A stretch of DNA of 64,000 nt from Wohlfahrtiimonas sp. G9077 (GTDB lineage Bacteria; Pseudomonadota; Gammaproteobacteria; Cardiobacteriales; Wohlfahrtiimonadaceae). The notes beneath the pieces are model-generated. The model did not search any database. It worked only from the letters and a program-made list of their open reading frames with translations, and was not told the DNA's origin. How positions within the stretch are numbered: the stretch's first letter is position 1; the number at the start of each line of letters is the position of its first letter. A program made the position numbers and the translations under genes. Location: positions 310,001 to 374,000 of the forward strand of contig NZ_NEFD01000001.1 of NCBI RefSeq assembly GCF_002252155.1, written 5' to 3'. Shown in pieces: positions 1 to 8,375 of the stretch.

Positions 1-1122
1 AATGTTGATCTTCTCTTTTGCCAATGCATGGAACATACGACTGGCCACGCCACTGTTTGTGCGCATGCCAACACCAACAACAGACAATTTTGCAATGTCT
101 GTGCGGCCTAACACCTCTTTTGCACCCATTTCATTGGCAACATTTTGCGTGATGAGCAATGCGCGATCATAATCAGGCGCATTGACAGTAAATGTGAAAT
201 CTGTGGTTTCATCTTGGCTGATGTTTTGAACAATCATGTCCACATCGATGTTTTCTTTGCCCACAGCATCTAAGATATTGAAGGCAATGCCCGGACGATC
301 CGGTACCCCAAGCACAGTAATTTGTGTTTCGTCACGGTTTAATGCAATGCCAGTAATGATTTCAGATTCCACGTAATGTTCCTTTTCTTCAAACGTAATT
401 AAAGTGCCTTCCCCTGGTTCATCCATCAAAGATGATAATACACGCAGAGGAACATTGTATTTGCCCGCTAATTCTACTGAGCGAATTTGTAAAACTTTAG
501 AGCCTAAGCTTGCAAGCTCAAGCATCTCTTCAAATGTGATGGTGTCTAATTTTCGTGCTTTTTTTTCGATTCTAGGATCGGTTGTATAAACGCCATCGAC
601 ATCCGTATAAATTTGGCACTCATCGGCCTTAAATTGTGCAGCTAATGCAACGGCTGTGGTGTCTGAACCGCCACGGCCTAATGTTGTAATTTCACCGCCT
701 GCGGTCACACCTTGGAAACCGGCCACAACAACCACATAGCCGTCCTCGAGATCTTTACGCACTTTGTCTTCTTGTACACGCTCAATTTTCGCTTTTGTGT
801 GCACTTCATTGGTAATGATGCCCACTTGCGCGCCTGTATAAGATTTTGCTTTGATGCCCATTGAATTTAACATCATGCTCAATAAAGCAACGGTCACTTG
901 CTCACCGGTGGAGAGCAACACATCCATCTCGCGTTGATTAGGAAACTGATCAATGTCCTTAGCTAAATTGAGTAAGCGATCTGTCTCACCGGACATGGCC
1001 GATAAAACGATTATGAGATCATCCCCCTGCATTTTGAACTTTTTGATTTTATTAGCAACATTTCGAATTCTATCAAGGTTTGCGACGGATGACCCACCAA
1101 ATTTTTGCACTAATAAACTCAT
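1..1122 (-). CDS. lysC: Aspartate kinase, C-terminus cut by window edge
   Basis: Phosphorylates L-aspartate, the first step to lysine, threonine and methionine. Reading leftward from the ATG at 1122, the protein opens MSLLVQKFGGSSV, the KFGGSS nucleotide-binding signature of aspartokinases, followed by VVVAGFQGV, GRGGSDTTAVALA and a TDVDGVYTTDPR block, all classical catalytic-domain motifs. After about residue 250 come ACT-domain sequences (ITVLGVPDRPGIA), so this is the short alpha/beta type (about 405 residues), regulated by end-product binding. 374 codons are inside the window and roughly 30 are missing. The ribosome site (GAGTAGAGAT) is weak. The gap to the next gene upstream is only 108 bases. 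dapB, the next-but-one lysine step, lies far away at 58584. Confidence 0.95.
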   Translation of the reverse strand, partial: MSLLVQKFGGSSVANLDRIRNVANKIKKFKMQGDDLIIVLSAMSGETDRLLNLAKDIDQFPNQREMDVLLSTGEQVTVALLSMMLNSMGIKAKSYTGAQVGIITNEVHTKAKIERVQEDKVRKDLEDGYVVVVAGFQGVTAGGEITTLGRGGSDTTAVALAAQFKADECQIYTDVDGVYTTDPRIEKKARKLDTITFEEMLELASLGSKVLQIRSVELAGKYNVPLRVLSSLMDEPGEGTLITFEEKEHYVESEIITGIALNRDETQITVLGVPDRPGIAFNILDAVGKENIDVDMIVQNISQDETTDFTFTVNAPDYDRALLITQNVANEMGAKEVLGRTDIAKLSVVGVGMRTNSGVASRMFHALAKEKINI

Positions 1123-1194
1123 AAGATCTCTACTCTAATTAATTTTGAAAAATGACTGATGCACTGCGTTTGACACAAAATGCAGAGCTTTAGC

Positions 1195-1223
1195 AACATA
1201 GCAATTACATTAGACAAATTCAA
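1195..1223 (-). promoter_or_regulatory. Candidate promoter of lysC
   Basis: On the minus strand TTGAAT (1218-1223) and TATGTT (1195-1200) are separated by 17 bases and would start transcription about 65 bases before the lysC ATG. It is a fair sigma-70 match by eye only. Confidence 0.35.
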
Positions 1224-1230
1224 ATACTTT

Positions 1231-1950
1231 TTAATCTCGTACATCTGCAGTTGCCGCAGCGCCCATTTTTTCAGAGCGCAGATGGCTAATCAAAACTTTT
1301 GCAGTCTCTGTGGGCGTGCTTAATTTAGCGTCTGTTTTATAATCGATAAAGCGTTTGAGGTTTGGAAACAGTTCAGGCGTACTGCTGCGGATCACCGCTT
1401 GCATGTCTGTATCAATCACGCCTGGGGCAATCGACACAACTTTGACAGGATTGTCTTTAGTTTGCTGCTCTATAAACAGCACGCGCGTAAAATGATCCAC
1501 TGCAGCTTTTGTGGCGCAATAAGCCGCCCAACCTTCATACGCTTTATGAGCAGCGCCAGAGGAGACGTTCATCACACATTTTTCACCACTGAATGATTCC
1601 GTCAATGCCACAAAAGCATTCGTCAAAGCCATCACTGCCCCAACATTGAGCAACAAGGCATGACTGATTTGTGTGGCATCCATTTTACCCACCACACCAA
1701 TGGGCTCTACTGTGCCGGCATTATTGATGAGGGTGACGTGCGTTGCATCCACTAGCTTTGGGGATAACCATTGCGTCATCACATCAACGCCCGCTGCTAA
1801 ATCTGTTAAATCCACTGTGATTAAATTGGGTAAAGCCCTTGGATTGGTGCGCGCTAAACGCAACACTGTGTGCCCTTCTCGCTCTAATTGTGTGGCCAAA
1901 GCATCACCAATGCCTTTAGAAGCGCCGGTCACAATGTATAATTCGCTCAT
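1231..1950 (-). CDS. Short-chain dehydrogenase/reductase
   Basis: NAD(P)-dependent SDR oxidoreductase of 239 residues. The cofactor motif TGASKGIG sits at residues 8-15, NNAG at 76-79, and the catalytic Ser (130/131), Tyr144 and Lys148 (YCATK) are all present, so it should be active. The overall pattern resembles the sepiapterin/benzil reductase-like branch of classical SDRs, but the substrate cannot be read from sequence. The start at 1950 is chosen over a longer frame beginning at 2016 because GGGAG lies just before it and the Rossmann fold then begins at the usual position. It is followed on the same strand by lysC, with no terminator seen between them. Confidence 0.85.
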   Translation of the reverse strand: MSELYIVTGASKGIGDALATQLEREGHTVLRLARTNPRALPNLITVDLTDLAAGVDVMTQWLSPKLVDATHVTLINNAGTVEPIGVVGKMDATQISHALLLNVGAVMALTNAFVALTESFSGEKCVMNVSSGAAHKAYEGWAAYCATKAAVDHFTRVLFIEQQTKDNPVKVVSIAPGVIDTDMQAVIRSSTPELFPNLKRFIDYKTDAKLSTPTETAKVLISHLRSEKMGAAATADVRD

Positions 1951-2084
1951 ATTGATCTCCCTAAAAAGATTGACTATAGCCAATCGCACGGCAACTGACA
2001 AATGATTGACCATCATTGCATCTTGCAGTTCGCCATGAATGATCGCATGATGATGGCTCCTTTACTTCGACTTTCAAGACAATC

Positions 2085-2519
2085 ATGACCGATCGCAAAC
2101 CCAACTATTTTTACATCGCCGCTGCCATGGTGATTGATCACAATGACCGTTTGCTCCTTGTGCGTAAACGCAACACTGAAAAATTCATGCTGCCTGGGGG
2201 CAAAATTGATGGCACAGAATCGCCGCTTGATGCCTTACTGCGTGAATTACAAGAGGAGATTGATTTAACCATCGCACCTACGGATGCGCATTTCATACAA
2301 ACCTATGATGCCAAAGCAGCCAATGAACCTGGTTACCGCATTGAATCCAATCTTTTTCGCATCACTTTGCCAGCAGGCATCACCATTGCCCCACAAGCAG
2401 AAATTGAAGAGATTGTTTGGCTCAATGCCACCGATTATCCTGCCCTGAATTTTGCCCCGCTCGTGGCAGAGCGCATCTTACCGCTCTGGCAAGAACATAT
2501 TCGTGGGAAACAGGTGTAA
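2085..2519 (+). CDS. Nudix hydrolase
   Basis: A 144-residue hydrolase of nucleoside diphosphates linked to another moiety. The Nudix box occupies residues 39-61 (GKIDGTE, then seven residues, then RELQEE), with all metal-binding glutamates present; the usual glycine after EE is isoleucine, a tolerated change. The N-terminal strand (AAAMVIDHNDRLLLVRKR) and the preceding LPGG are typical. The arrangement resembles MutT-like or ADP-ribose-type small Nudix proteins, but substrate cannot be assigned. It is transcribed divergently from the SDR gene and stands 46 bases before erpA, which seems to have its own promoter. Confidence 0.85.
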   Translation: MTDRKPNYFYIAAAMVIDHNDRLLLVRKRNTEKFMLPGGKIDGTESPLDALLRELQEEIDLTIAPTDAHFIQTYDAKAANEPGYRIESNLFRITLPAGITIAPQAEIEEIVWLNATDYPALNFAPLVAERILPLWQEHIRGKQV

Positions 2520-2536
2520 TCAGTGGCGTTTTCTCA

Positions 2537-2542
2537 TATAAT
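2537..2542 (+). promoter_or_regulatory. Candidate -10 box of the erpA promoter
   Basis: A perfect TATAAT 24 bases before the erpA ATG. No good -35 is seen at the matching distance (GTGTAA), so an activator-assisted or weak promoter is possible. It would give a very short leader ahead of the strong ACAGGAGG ribosome site. Confidence 0.4.
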
Positions 2543-2565
2543 GGTGAAATTTACAGGAGGTCGTT

Positions 2566-2901
2566 ATGTCAGATACAGGAATTAATTTTACAGATGCCGC
2601 AGCCCTCAAAGTGAAATCTTTGATCGCCGATGAAGAAAACCCCAACTTAATGTTGCGTGTTTACATCCAAGGGGGCGGTTGCTCTGGTTTTCAGTACGGT
2701 TTTACCTTTGCTGAAGAAGTGGAAGCCGGTGACGTGGAAGTGATCAATCAAGGCGTGACTTTATTGATCGATCCATTGAGCTACCAATATTTAGTGGGCG
2801 CAGACATTGATTATGTCCAAAACCTACAAGGTGAACAATTTGTGATTCGCAATCCAAATGCCACCACCACATGCGGCTGCGGAAACTCATTCAGTGCATA
2901 A
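2566..2901 (+). CDS. erpA: A-type iron-sulfur carrier protein ErpA
   Basis: Carries Fe-S clusters from the assembly machinery to target apoproteins, notably enzymes of isoprenoid synthesis. The 111-residue protein matches ErpA almost end to end: the [14 protein letters not shown] stretch, [11 protein letters not shown] with Cys39, and the C-terminal TTCGCGNSF with Cys103 and Cys105, the three cluster ligands. The strong Shine-Dalgarno sequence AGGAGG precedes the ATG. It is the first gene of a closely spaced run continuing into qmcA (26-base gap). No isc or suf gene is seen nearby. Confidence 0.95.
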   Translation: MSDTGINFTDAAALKVKSLIADEENPNLMLRVYIQGGGCSGFQYGFTFAEEVEAGDVEVINQGVTLLIDPLSYQYLVGADIDYVQNLQGEQFVIRNPNATTTCGCGNSFSA

Positions 2902-2927
2902 TGAACAATCATAACTAAGGAGCATTC

Positions 2928-3848
2928 ATGACAGGCTTATCCTCATTGATTTTACTGATCATCATCGCGGCGGTTGTTGTGTTGTATCTTGGGGTGAAGA
3001 TCATTCCTCAAGGCCAACAAGCTACTGTAGAACGTTTTGGGCGTTATTCCCACACGCTTCACCCAGGCATTAACTTAATTGTGCCTGTGTTTGATCGCAT
3101 CGGTAAACGCATCAATATGATGGAGCAAGTCATGGATGTCCCGTCACAAGAGGTCATCACGCGCGACAATGCCATGGTGCGCGTCGATGGCGTCGTTTTC
3201 TTTCAGATCAATGATGCTGCCCAAGCGGCTTATCAGGTCAATAACTTAACACTCTCCATCATTAACCTCATCATGACAAACATTCGCACAGTGATGGGCT
3301 CGATGGATTTAGATGAATTACTCTCTAAACGCGATGAAATCAACGCGCGTTTACTCGATGTGGTGGATCATGCCACAGCGCCTTGGGGCGTTAAAGTGAC
3401 ACGCATTGAAATTAAAGACATTGCCCCACCGCGTGATTTGGTGGATGCCATGGCAAGACAAATGAAGGCAGAACGTGAAAAACGTGCGGCCATTTTAGAA
3501 GCAGAAGGCATGCGCCAAGCAGAAATCCTCAAAGCAGAAGGTGAAAAACAAAGCGTCATTTTAGATGCAGAAGCCAAAAAAATGGCCGCCTTTATGGAAG
3601 CTGAAGCCCGCGAACGCTTAGCACAAGCCGAAGCACGTGCCACAGCCATTGTCTCTAAAGCGATTCAAGAAGGCGACACACAAGCCATCAACTACTTTGT
3701 GGCGCAAAAATATGTAGAAGCCTTTGGGAAAATTGCCGACAGCGACAACAGTAAAATCATCATGATGCCAATGGAATCGAGCAGCATTGTGGGTTCTTTA
3801 GGCGGCATTGCAGAGCTTGTCAAATCTGCCACACAAACCAAATCTTAG
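2928..3848 (+). CDS. qmcA: SPFH/stomatin-like membrane protein QmcA
   Basis: A 306-residue band-7 (SPFH) protein, an organiser of membrane microdomains that can act with FtsH-type proteases. An N-terminal membrane segment (residues about 4-24) is followed by the SPFH domain ([16 protein letters not shown], then the [12 protein letters not shown] block typical of stomatins) and a long Ala/Glu-rich coiled coil at about residues 180-250 (repeats of AEG, AEA), ending in [14 protein letters not shown]. Length equals the E. coli protein. It precedes nfeD by 8 bases, the conserved partner order; the partnership supports both calls. The ribosome site is AAGGAG. Confidence 0.92.
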   Translation: MTGLSSLILLIIIAAVVVLYLGVKIIPQGQQATVERFGRYSHTLHPGINLIVPVFDRIGKRINMMEQVMDVPSQEVITRDNAMVRVDGVVFFQINDAAQAAYQVNNLTLSIINLIMTNIRTVMGSMDLDELLSKRDEINARLLDVVDHATAPWGVKVTRIEIKDIAPPRDLVDAMARQMKAEREKRAAILEAEGMRQAEILKAEGEKQSVILDAEAKKMAAFMEAEARERLAQAEARATAIVSKAIQEGDTQAINYFVAQKYVEAFGKIADSDNSKIIMMPMESSSIVGSLGGIAELVKSATQTKS

Positions 3849-3856
3849 GAGCAATT

Positions 3857-4300
3857 GTGGCAACGATCTTAGTCAATTGGTTCACCATGGGGCTTTTGCT
3901 CATCATTTTAGAGATGATTTTGCCCGGCATTTTCCTGATGTGGTTTGGCGTCAGCGCTTTAATTGTGGGCATCATTACCCTCATCATTCCGATGGCAATG
4001 AACACTGAACTCATTTTATTTGCCGTGATCTCTGTGCTCTCTGTCTTAGCAGTGCTGTATCTGATGCGTAAACATGTGCCAGATTCCAAAACCACCGTCA
4101 CAGCACATCTCAATCAAGTGCGCGGCGCTGAGTTAATTGGTCAAACCTTTACCCTTACCAAAGGGTGTGATGGCCAAGGCAAATTGCCAATTGGCGACAC
4201 AGTTTGGTTGATCCGTGGCCCCATTGCTGCAGAAAATGCCCGCATTCGCATCACCGGCATTGAAAATAACACTTTGACTTATCAGATTGCGGACGAATGA
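3857..4300 (+). CDS. NfeD-family membrane protein (YbbK-like)
   Basis: A short NfeD protein of 147 residues, the usual partner of stomatin-like proteins. Three to four hydrophobic segments fill residues about 8-75, and the C-terminal half forms the soluble OB-fold domain (GAELIGQTFTL through GDTVWLIRG). It has a GTG start at 3857 preceded by TTAGGAG; no ATG gives the full domain. The stop overlaps the next gene (ATGA at 4297-4300), so translation of the DUF2868 protein is probably coupled to it. Its role is inferred from family: stabilising SPFH assemblies in the inner membrane. Confidence 0.88.
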   Translation: MATILVNWFTMGLLLIILEMILPGIFLMWFGVSALIVGIITLIIPMAMNTELILFAVISVLSVLAVLYLMRKHVPDSKTTVTAHLNQVRGAELIGQTFTLTKGCDGQGKLPIGDTVWLIRGPIAAENARIRITGIENNTLTYQIADE

Positions 4301-5364
4301 TGAAAACGCACATCGAACCTCATTTACACACCGTAATGCGCCATTGGCGCATTCTCTTTGTGCTGTGGATCGTGCTGACCATTTTAAGCACATTATTTGG
4401 CTCAAGCTCATTGATCGCTTCCCCAATTCATCCCCTTTACTTTGTTTTGGTGATGCTACTGCCTTCCACGTTGTTTTTAATTTTTTCACTCATCACAGCC
4501 CATTCGCTGTTTTCAGAGCTCTTTTTACAACTGAAAAACCTTCTCTTTAAGCAAAATCATGCGCCAAATCTCAGCACGCCATTACCCGTGCGCTATATTG
4601 CTCAACTCATCTCAAATGCAACGTGGCTCACCATTTTGATCACGACGTTGCTCGTGCTCTTTTTTAAGTTCACCTTTCAGCATTTTGATTTTTACTTAGG
4701 CAATACCTTTACAGAGAGCCAAAGCACCACAAATCACCTCGTCCATTATCTCAATTGGTTGCCAAATAAGCTTGGGCTCATTGAGTTTGATGATGCCATC
4801 ATTCAGGCAAGCTTTCAAAGTGGTAAACTTGCCGATGAAGCGCGCTCGATGTGGGCAAAATGGATCATTGTGATGATTTTAATATATGGCATTGTGCCGC
4901 GCCTCATTGTCTTCATCTATTATGTGATCCGCGCATTGCGCCATCAAAAATTCGCGACGGTTGCCGTCAGTAATGCGGTGATTGAAGATGCCGCAAAAGA
5001 AAAACCTTTGGTGATCCGAGCGCCTAAAGCACCCGTTATTGGTGATGGTCATTATCGCGTGGCGCTAGACATCACAGAGCAAGTCCCGTTGCCGGACAAT
5101 GTTGTGCGCTTAAATGACATCGAAGCCTTTCAGCAATTTGAAAGTGCACGCAAAGTTGAGCCCGCTCAGTGGATTGAAATCATGATTGATGGTAATTTAA
5201 TGCCAGATCGTGGGATTTTGCGCCGCTTGATTCGCCTGATGAATCAAGCTGAAAAAGCCACCATTCATGTCTTGACGGATGATCCCCATCAAACACAAAT
5301 GTGGCAACACCATTTATCCTCCATCATTGTTGACGGCGAGGCAGCTGATTATGAAATCAAATGA
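4297..5364 (+). CDS. DUF2868-family membrane protein
   Basis: A 355-residue membrane protein of unknown function. Hydrophobic segments are visible near residues 18-38, 48-70, 105-130 and 185-210; the last about 130 residues are soluble (LDITEQVPLPDNVVRLND, and a terminal region with Rossmann-like hydrophobic strands such as WIEIMIDGN). This layout and the immediate neighbour, a DUF3482 GTPase, fit the DUF2868/DUF3482 gene pair known from other proteobacteria. The start overlaps the nfeD stop by four bases and its end overlaps the GTPase start by 14 bases, so all three are probably made together. I infer a membrane anchor or regulator for the GTPase; nothing in the sequence shows an enzymatic activity. 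Confidence 0.75.
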   Translation: MMKTHIEPHLHTVMRHWRILFVLWIVLTILSTLFGSSSLIASPIHPLYFVLVMLLPSTLFLIFSLITAHSLFSELFLQLKNLLFKQNHAPNLSTPLPVRYIAQLISNATWLTILITTLLVLFFKFTFQHFDFYLGNTFTESQSTTNHLVHYLNWLPNKLGLIEFDDAIIQASFQSGKLADEARSMWAKWIIVMILIYGIVPRLIVFIYYVIRALRHQKFATVAVSNAVIEDAAKEKPLVIRAPKAPVIGDGHYRVALDITEQVPLPDNVVRLNDIEAFQQFESARKVEPAQWIEIMIDGNLMPDRGILRRLIRLMNQAEKATIHVLTDDPHQTQMWQHHLSSIIVDGEAADYEIK

Positions 5365-6718
5365 CATTACGATTGCCATCGTAGGACACACCAATACCGG
5401 TAAAACTTCTTTAGTGCGCGCGCTCACAAAGCAGCGCCACTTTGGTGAGGTGAAAAATGCACCCGCCACCACCATTGATGTGACAAAAATCACCCTAGAA
5501 ACCCCTGATTTTGCCTTTCACTTTGTGGATACGCCGGGGCTTGAAGATGCCATGGGCATTTTGGAATTGATGCCGCAAAAATCCCTCAATGCTTCGCGCG
5601 TTGAAGAGAAAGATGCCCTGCTTAAACTCATGGATGATCCTCAATACCAAGCGGATTTTGACCAAGAGTTTAAAGTCCTCAAACAGATGCTCAAAAGCGA
5701 CATGGCCTTTTATGTGATCGATGTGCGCCAACCCTTTTTGCCGCGCTATCACTATGAGATCATGCTGCTCCTGAAAACGCACATTCCTTTGCTGCCCATT
5801 TTGAATTTTACGCAAAATGCACGCTACATTGAGGATTGGAAAAATGAACTCAAAGCCAATGGGCTGCATCATTATTTGGAATTTGATACGATTTTACTGC
5901 CGAAAAAACAGCGTTTGTACGAGCAAATTGCCATCATGTTTCCGGATCGTTATCACAACATCCAATCCTTCATTCAGGTGCAAAATGCATTGGATCAATC
6001 ACGCAAAGCCCGTGCCTTGATGCTATTGGCTGAATTCTATTTTGATCTGATGACCATTAAAATCAAAGCCAATACCCAAAAAATCGATTTAGATGAGATC
6101 AATGAGCGCATCACAACTGAAACCAAAGTCTTAGAATCGATCTTCATCGATCAGCTCCTTGAGCTCTATCAATTCAGCAGAAATGACATTCAGCACATCA
6201 TGCTGACCACGGAAGCGAGTGCCACCACGCAAGATTTACTCTCTGCGGAAGAACTTGGCCAATTTTCCATTCAATTTACTAAAGGCGCCGCAGCTGGCGC
6301 TGGCATCATGGCGAGCGTTGATTTAATCAGCGGTTTTACCACCCTTGGCATTGCTTCAGCCACCGGCGCTGTGGTGGGTGGCGTGTTTAACTCCATTTGG
6401 AATTATGGCGAACGCCTTTGGGACAAATTTCAAGACATTGAATACTTTTTCATTGATCAACCAACGGCCGTCAAATTGATGCTGAATCTTTTATACATCA
6501 TCGAGCGCCTCAATGATCGCTCCCATGCGGAGCTTGATCCAATTGTCATCGACATGCAGCAATCAACGCCTGCACGCATTCATGATTTTATGAAAGCCAC
6601 AGAATATGTGCGTGCTTACAGCGAATTGCATCAAAAACGCGATGGTAAAAAAGATAAACTCTTGAAAAAAATTGTCACAGAGATTCAAGACTGTTTTATG
6701 GAGCATAAAAAAAGCTGA
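5351..6718 (+). CDS. DUF3482-family GTPase
   Basis: A 455-residue protein with an N-terminal GTPase domain: G1 loop GHTNTGKTS at residues 12-20, a threonine pair for switch I (PATTIDV), G3 DTPG at 60-63. The G4 specificity motif is degenerate (NFTQ in place of NKxD), so nucleotide choice is uncertain. The C-terminal half is helical and contains a Gly/Ala-rich hydrophobic stretch (about residues 315-355) that could insert in or lie on the membrane. The start at 5351 is preferred over an upstream one at 5279 because GGCGAGG precedes it and the G1 loop then falls at the usual distance. The stop codon lies within a terminator stem. Confidence 0.8.
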   Translation: MKSNDITIAIVGHTNTGKTSLVRALTKQRHFGEVKNAPATTIDVTKITLETPDFAFHFVDTPGLEDAMGILELMPQKSLNASRVEEKDALLKLMDDPQYQADFDQEFKVLKQMLKSDMAFYVIDVRQPFLPRYHYEIMLLLKTHIPLLPILNFTQNARYIEDWKNELKANGLHHYLEFDTILLPKKQRLYEQIAIMFPDRYHNIQSFIQVQNALDQSRKARALMLLAEFYFDLMTIKIKANTQKIDLDEINERITTETKVLESIFIDQLLELYQFSRNDIQHIMLTTEASATTQDLLSAEELGQFSIQFTKGAAAGAGIMASVDLISGFTTLGIASATGAVVGGVFNSIWNYGERLWDKFQDIEYFFIDQPTAVKLMLNLLYIIERLNDRSHAELDPIVIDMQQSTPARIHDFMKATEYVRAYSELHQKRDGKKDKLLKKIVTEIQDCFMEHKKS

Positions 6719-6736
6719 TGATTCATCAGCTTTTTT
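6707..6736. terminator. Bidirectional terminator between the GTPase gene and pepD
   Basis: GCTGATG (6714-6720) pairs with CATCAGC (6724-6730) around a three-base loop, extended by an A-run on the left and a T-run on the right, so it works in both directions. The GTPase stop codon (6716-6718) is inside the stem. Confidence 0.85.
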
Positions 6737-6757
6737 CTTCAATGCCTAAAGATTCAC

Positions 6758-8206
6758 TTAATCTTTCAAGGCTTTTAACAATGATTTGGTCAATTCATAC
6801 ACTTCTGCCACATCCGGAATGAAGACTTGTTCATCGGGTGAATGTGCACCTGTGATGGTTGGGCCAAAGCTCACCATCTCAATTTCCGGATAAACGCGGC
6901 CAATTAAACCGGTTTCTAAGCCTGCATGAATCACTTCCACACGAATGGGTTGGCCATGTTTTTCTTCATAAATCTTTTGCACCAAATGGAGCGGTTTTGA
7001 GTCTAAATTTGGTGTCCAAGCTGGATACTCATTTTTCGCTTGCCAGAAATAGCCAGCCAATTCGCCCAAATTACGGGTTTTAATTTTAAGATGCTCTGCC
7101 CCTTCAGGCGTTAAAAAGCGTCCTAATAAACCCACATTTAAACCCGTTTTCTCTTCAATGGAGACAGTGCCAATGTTGCAACTTGTTTCCACAACAGGTA
7201 ATTGCGCTGAACGCTTTAACACGCCTTGTGGCAATAAAGTTAAAAACGACAACACATGATGAGAATCTTGTGAGGATAAAGAAGGCGCCGCTGCTGCTTT
7301 TTCGTGTAACAATGTCACGCCTTCATCAATGGCATGTAAACGCTGTGTTAAGTGGGTTTGCCACTCTGTTAAATGCTGCACTAAATGATCTGTATGGGTT
7401 TCATCATACGCAAAAATCGCCGTGGCTTCACGCGTCAAGGCATTACGCAGTGTACCGCCCACAAAGGAGACCAAGCGAATGGGCATGGCGTGGGACAATG
7501 CGCTTAAACACTCTGCTAAGAGATTATTTGCGCTTTCGCGCCCTTTATGAATGTCCGCACCAGAATGCCCACCGCGTAAACCTTTTAAGGTCACTTTCAT
7601 AAAGTGGCCATATGTGGCGTCATCATAATCTAATGGTGCACTGTAAGTGATGTCCACGCCGCCTGCGCAGCCCACCACACATTTACCGATTTTTTCACTG
7701 TCTAGATTGATGAGGTATTTGCCTTGTAACCAATTAGGCTGCAATGCACGAACGCCGCCCATGCCGGCCTCTTCATCCACCGTTAAGAAGATTTCAAGCG
7801 GACCATGCTCAGCCTCAGGATCATCTAAAATTGCCATCCCCATGGCAACGCCCACACCATTGTCTGCCCCAAGCGTTGTGCCACGTGCACGTACCCAATC
7901 ACCTTCGATGTACATGTCAATGGGATCATTGTCAAAATCATGCTCTGTGCCATCATTTTTTTGACACACCATATCTGTATGGCCTTGAATGATCACTGGC
8001 GGTGCATTTTCATAACCTGGCGTTGCGGGTTTACGGATGATTAAATTGCCAATGGCATCTTGTAGAACTTCTAAACCACGTTTTTCAGCTTCTGCTTTAA
8101 AATGCGCTTGAATGCGATCTTCTTTTTTAGATGGACGCGGGATTTGGTTCATCTCATAAAAATGTTTCCAAACCAATGCGGGCGATAATTTTAAAATGTC
8201 TGACAT
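6758..8206 (-). CDS. pepD: Aminoacyl-histidine dipeptidase (peptidase D)
   Basis: A cytosolic zinc dipeptidase of the M20 family that cleaves Xaa-His and other dipeptides. 482 residues, the usual PepD length. Metal and catalytic residues are visible: His76 and Asp78 (QGHTDMVCQ), Asp115 (LGADNGVGVA), Glu145/146 (VDEEAGMGG), the Asp of NLDSEKIG, and a late His in ITGAHSPDEQV. The opening LSPALVWKHFYEMNQIPRPS is characteristic. It is transcribed alone, convergent with the GTPase gene and divergent from the MscS-like gene. Confidence 0.93.
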   Translation of the reverse strand: MSDILKLSPALVWKHFYEMNQIPRPSKKEDRIQAHFKAEAEKRGLEVLQDAIGNLIIRKPATPGYENAPPVIIQGHTDMVCQKNDGTEHDFDNDPIDMYIEGDWVRARGTTLGADNGVGVAMGMAILDDPEAEHGPLEIFLTVDEEAGMGGVRALQPNWLQGKYLINLDSEKIGKCVVGCAGGVDITYSAPLDYDDATYGHFMKVTLKGLRGGHSGADIHKGRESANNLLAECLSALSHAMPIRLVSFVGGTLRNALTREATAIFAYDETHTDHLVQHLTEWQTHLTQRLHAIDEGVTLLHEKAAAAPSLSSQDSHHVLSFLTLLPQGVLKRSAQLPVVETSCNIGTVSIEEKTGLNVGLLGRFLTPEGAEHLKIKTRNLGELAGYFWQAKNEYPAWTPNLDSKPLHLVQKIYEEKHGQPIRVEVIHAGLETGLIGRVYPEIEMVSFGPTITGAHSPDEQVFIPDVAEVYELTKSLLKALKD

Positions 8207-8375
8207 AGAAGTCCTTTATCTCTATTGTATACATTGAGCCTCAATCATAATGAATAATGCCACCTTTCTCAAGGCAGAGCCTAAATGGATCACTCAATCA
8301 ATCAGTTGCGATTAATGATACAATGATACACTCAACATTGATTTACATTTGATTCACACTATTATGGAGAAGCTT

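Noticed and set aside
1123-1230. Lysine riboswitch in front of lysC
   Set aside because: Only 108 bases separate lysC from the preceding gene, too short for the roughly 170-base lysine element, and I see none of its conserved loops.
2017-2084. Extended N-terminus of the short-chain reductase
   Set aside because: The longer frame (to 2016) has no ribosome site and puts the cofactor loop 22 residues too far from the start.
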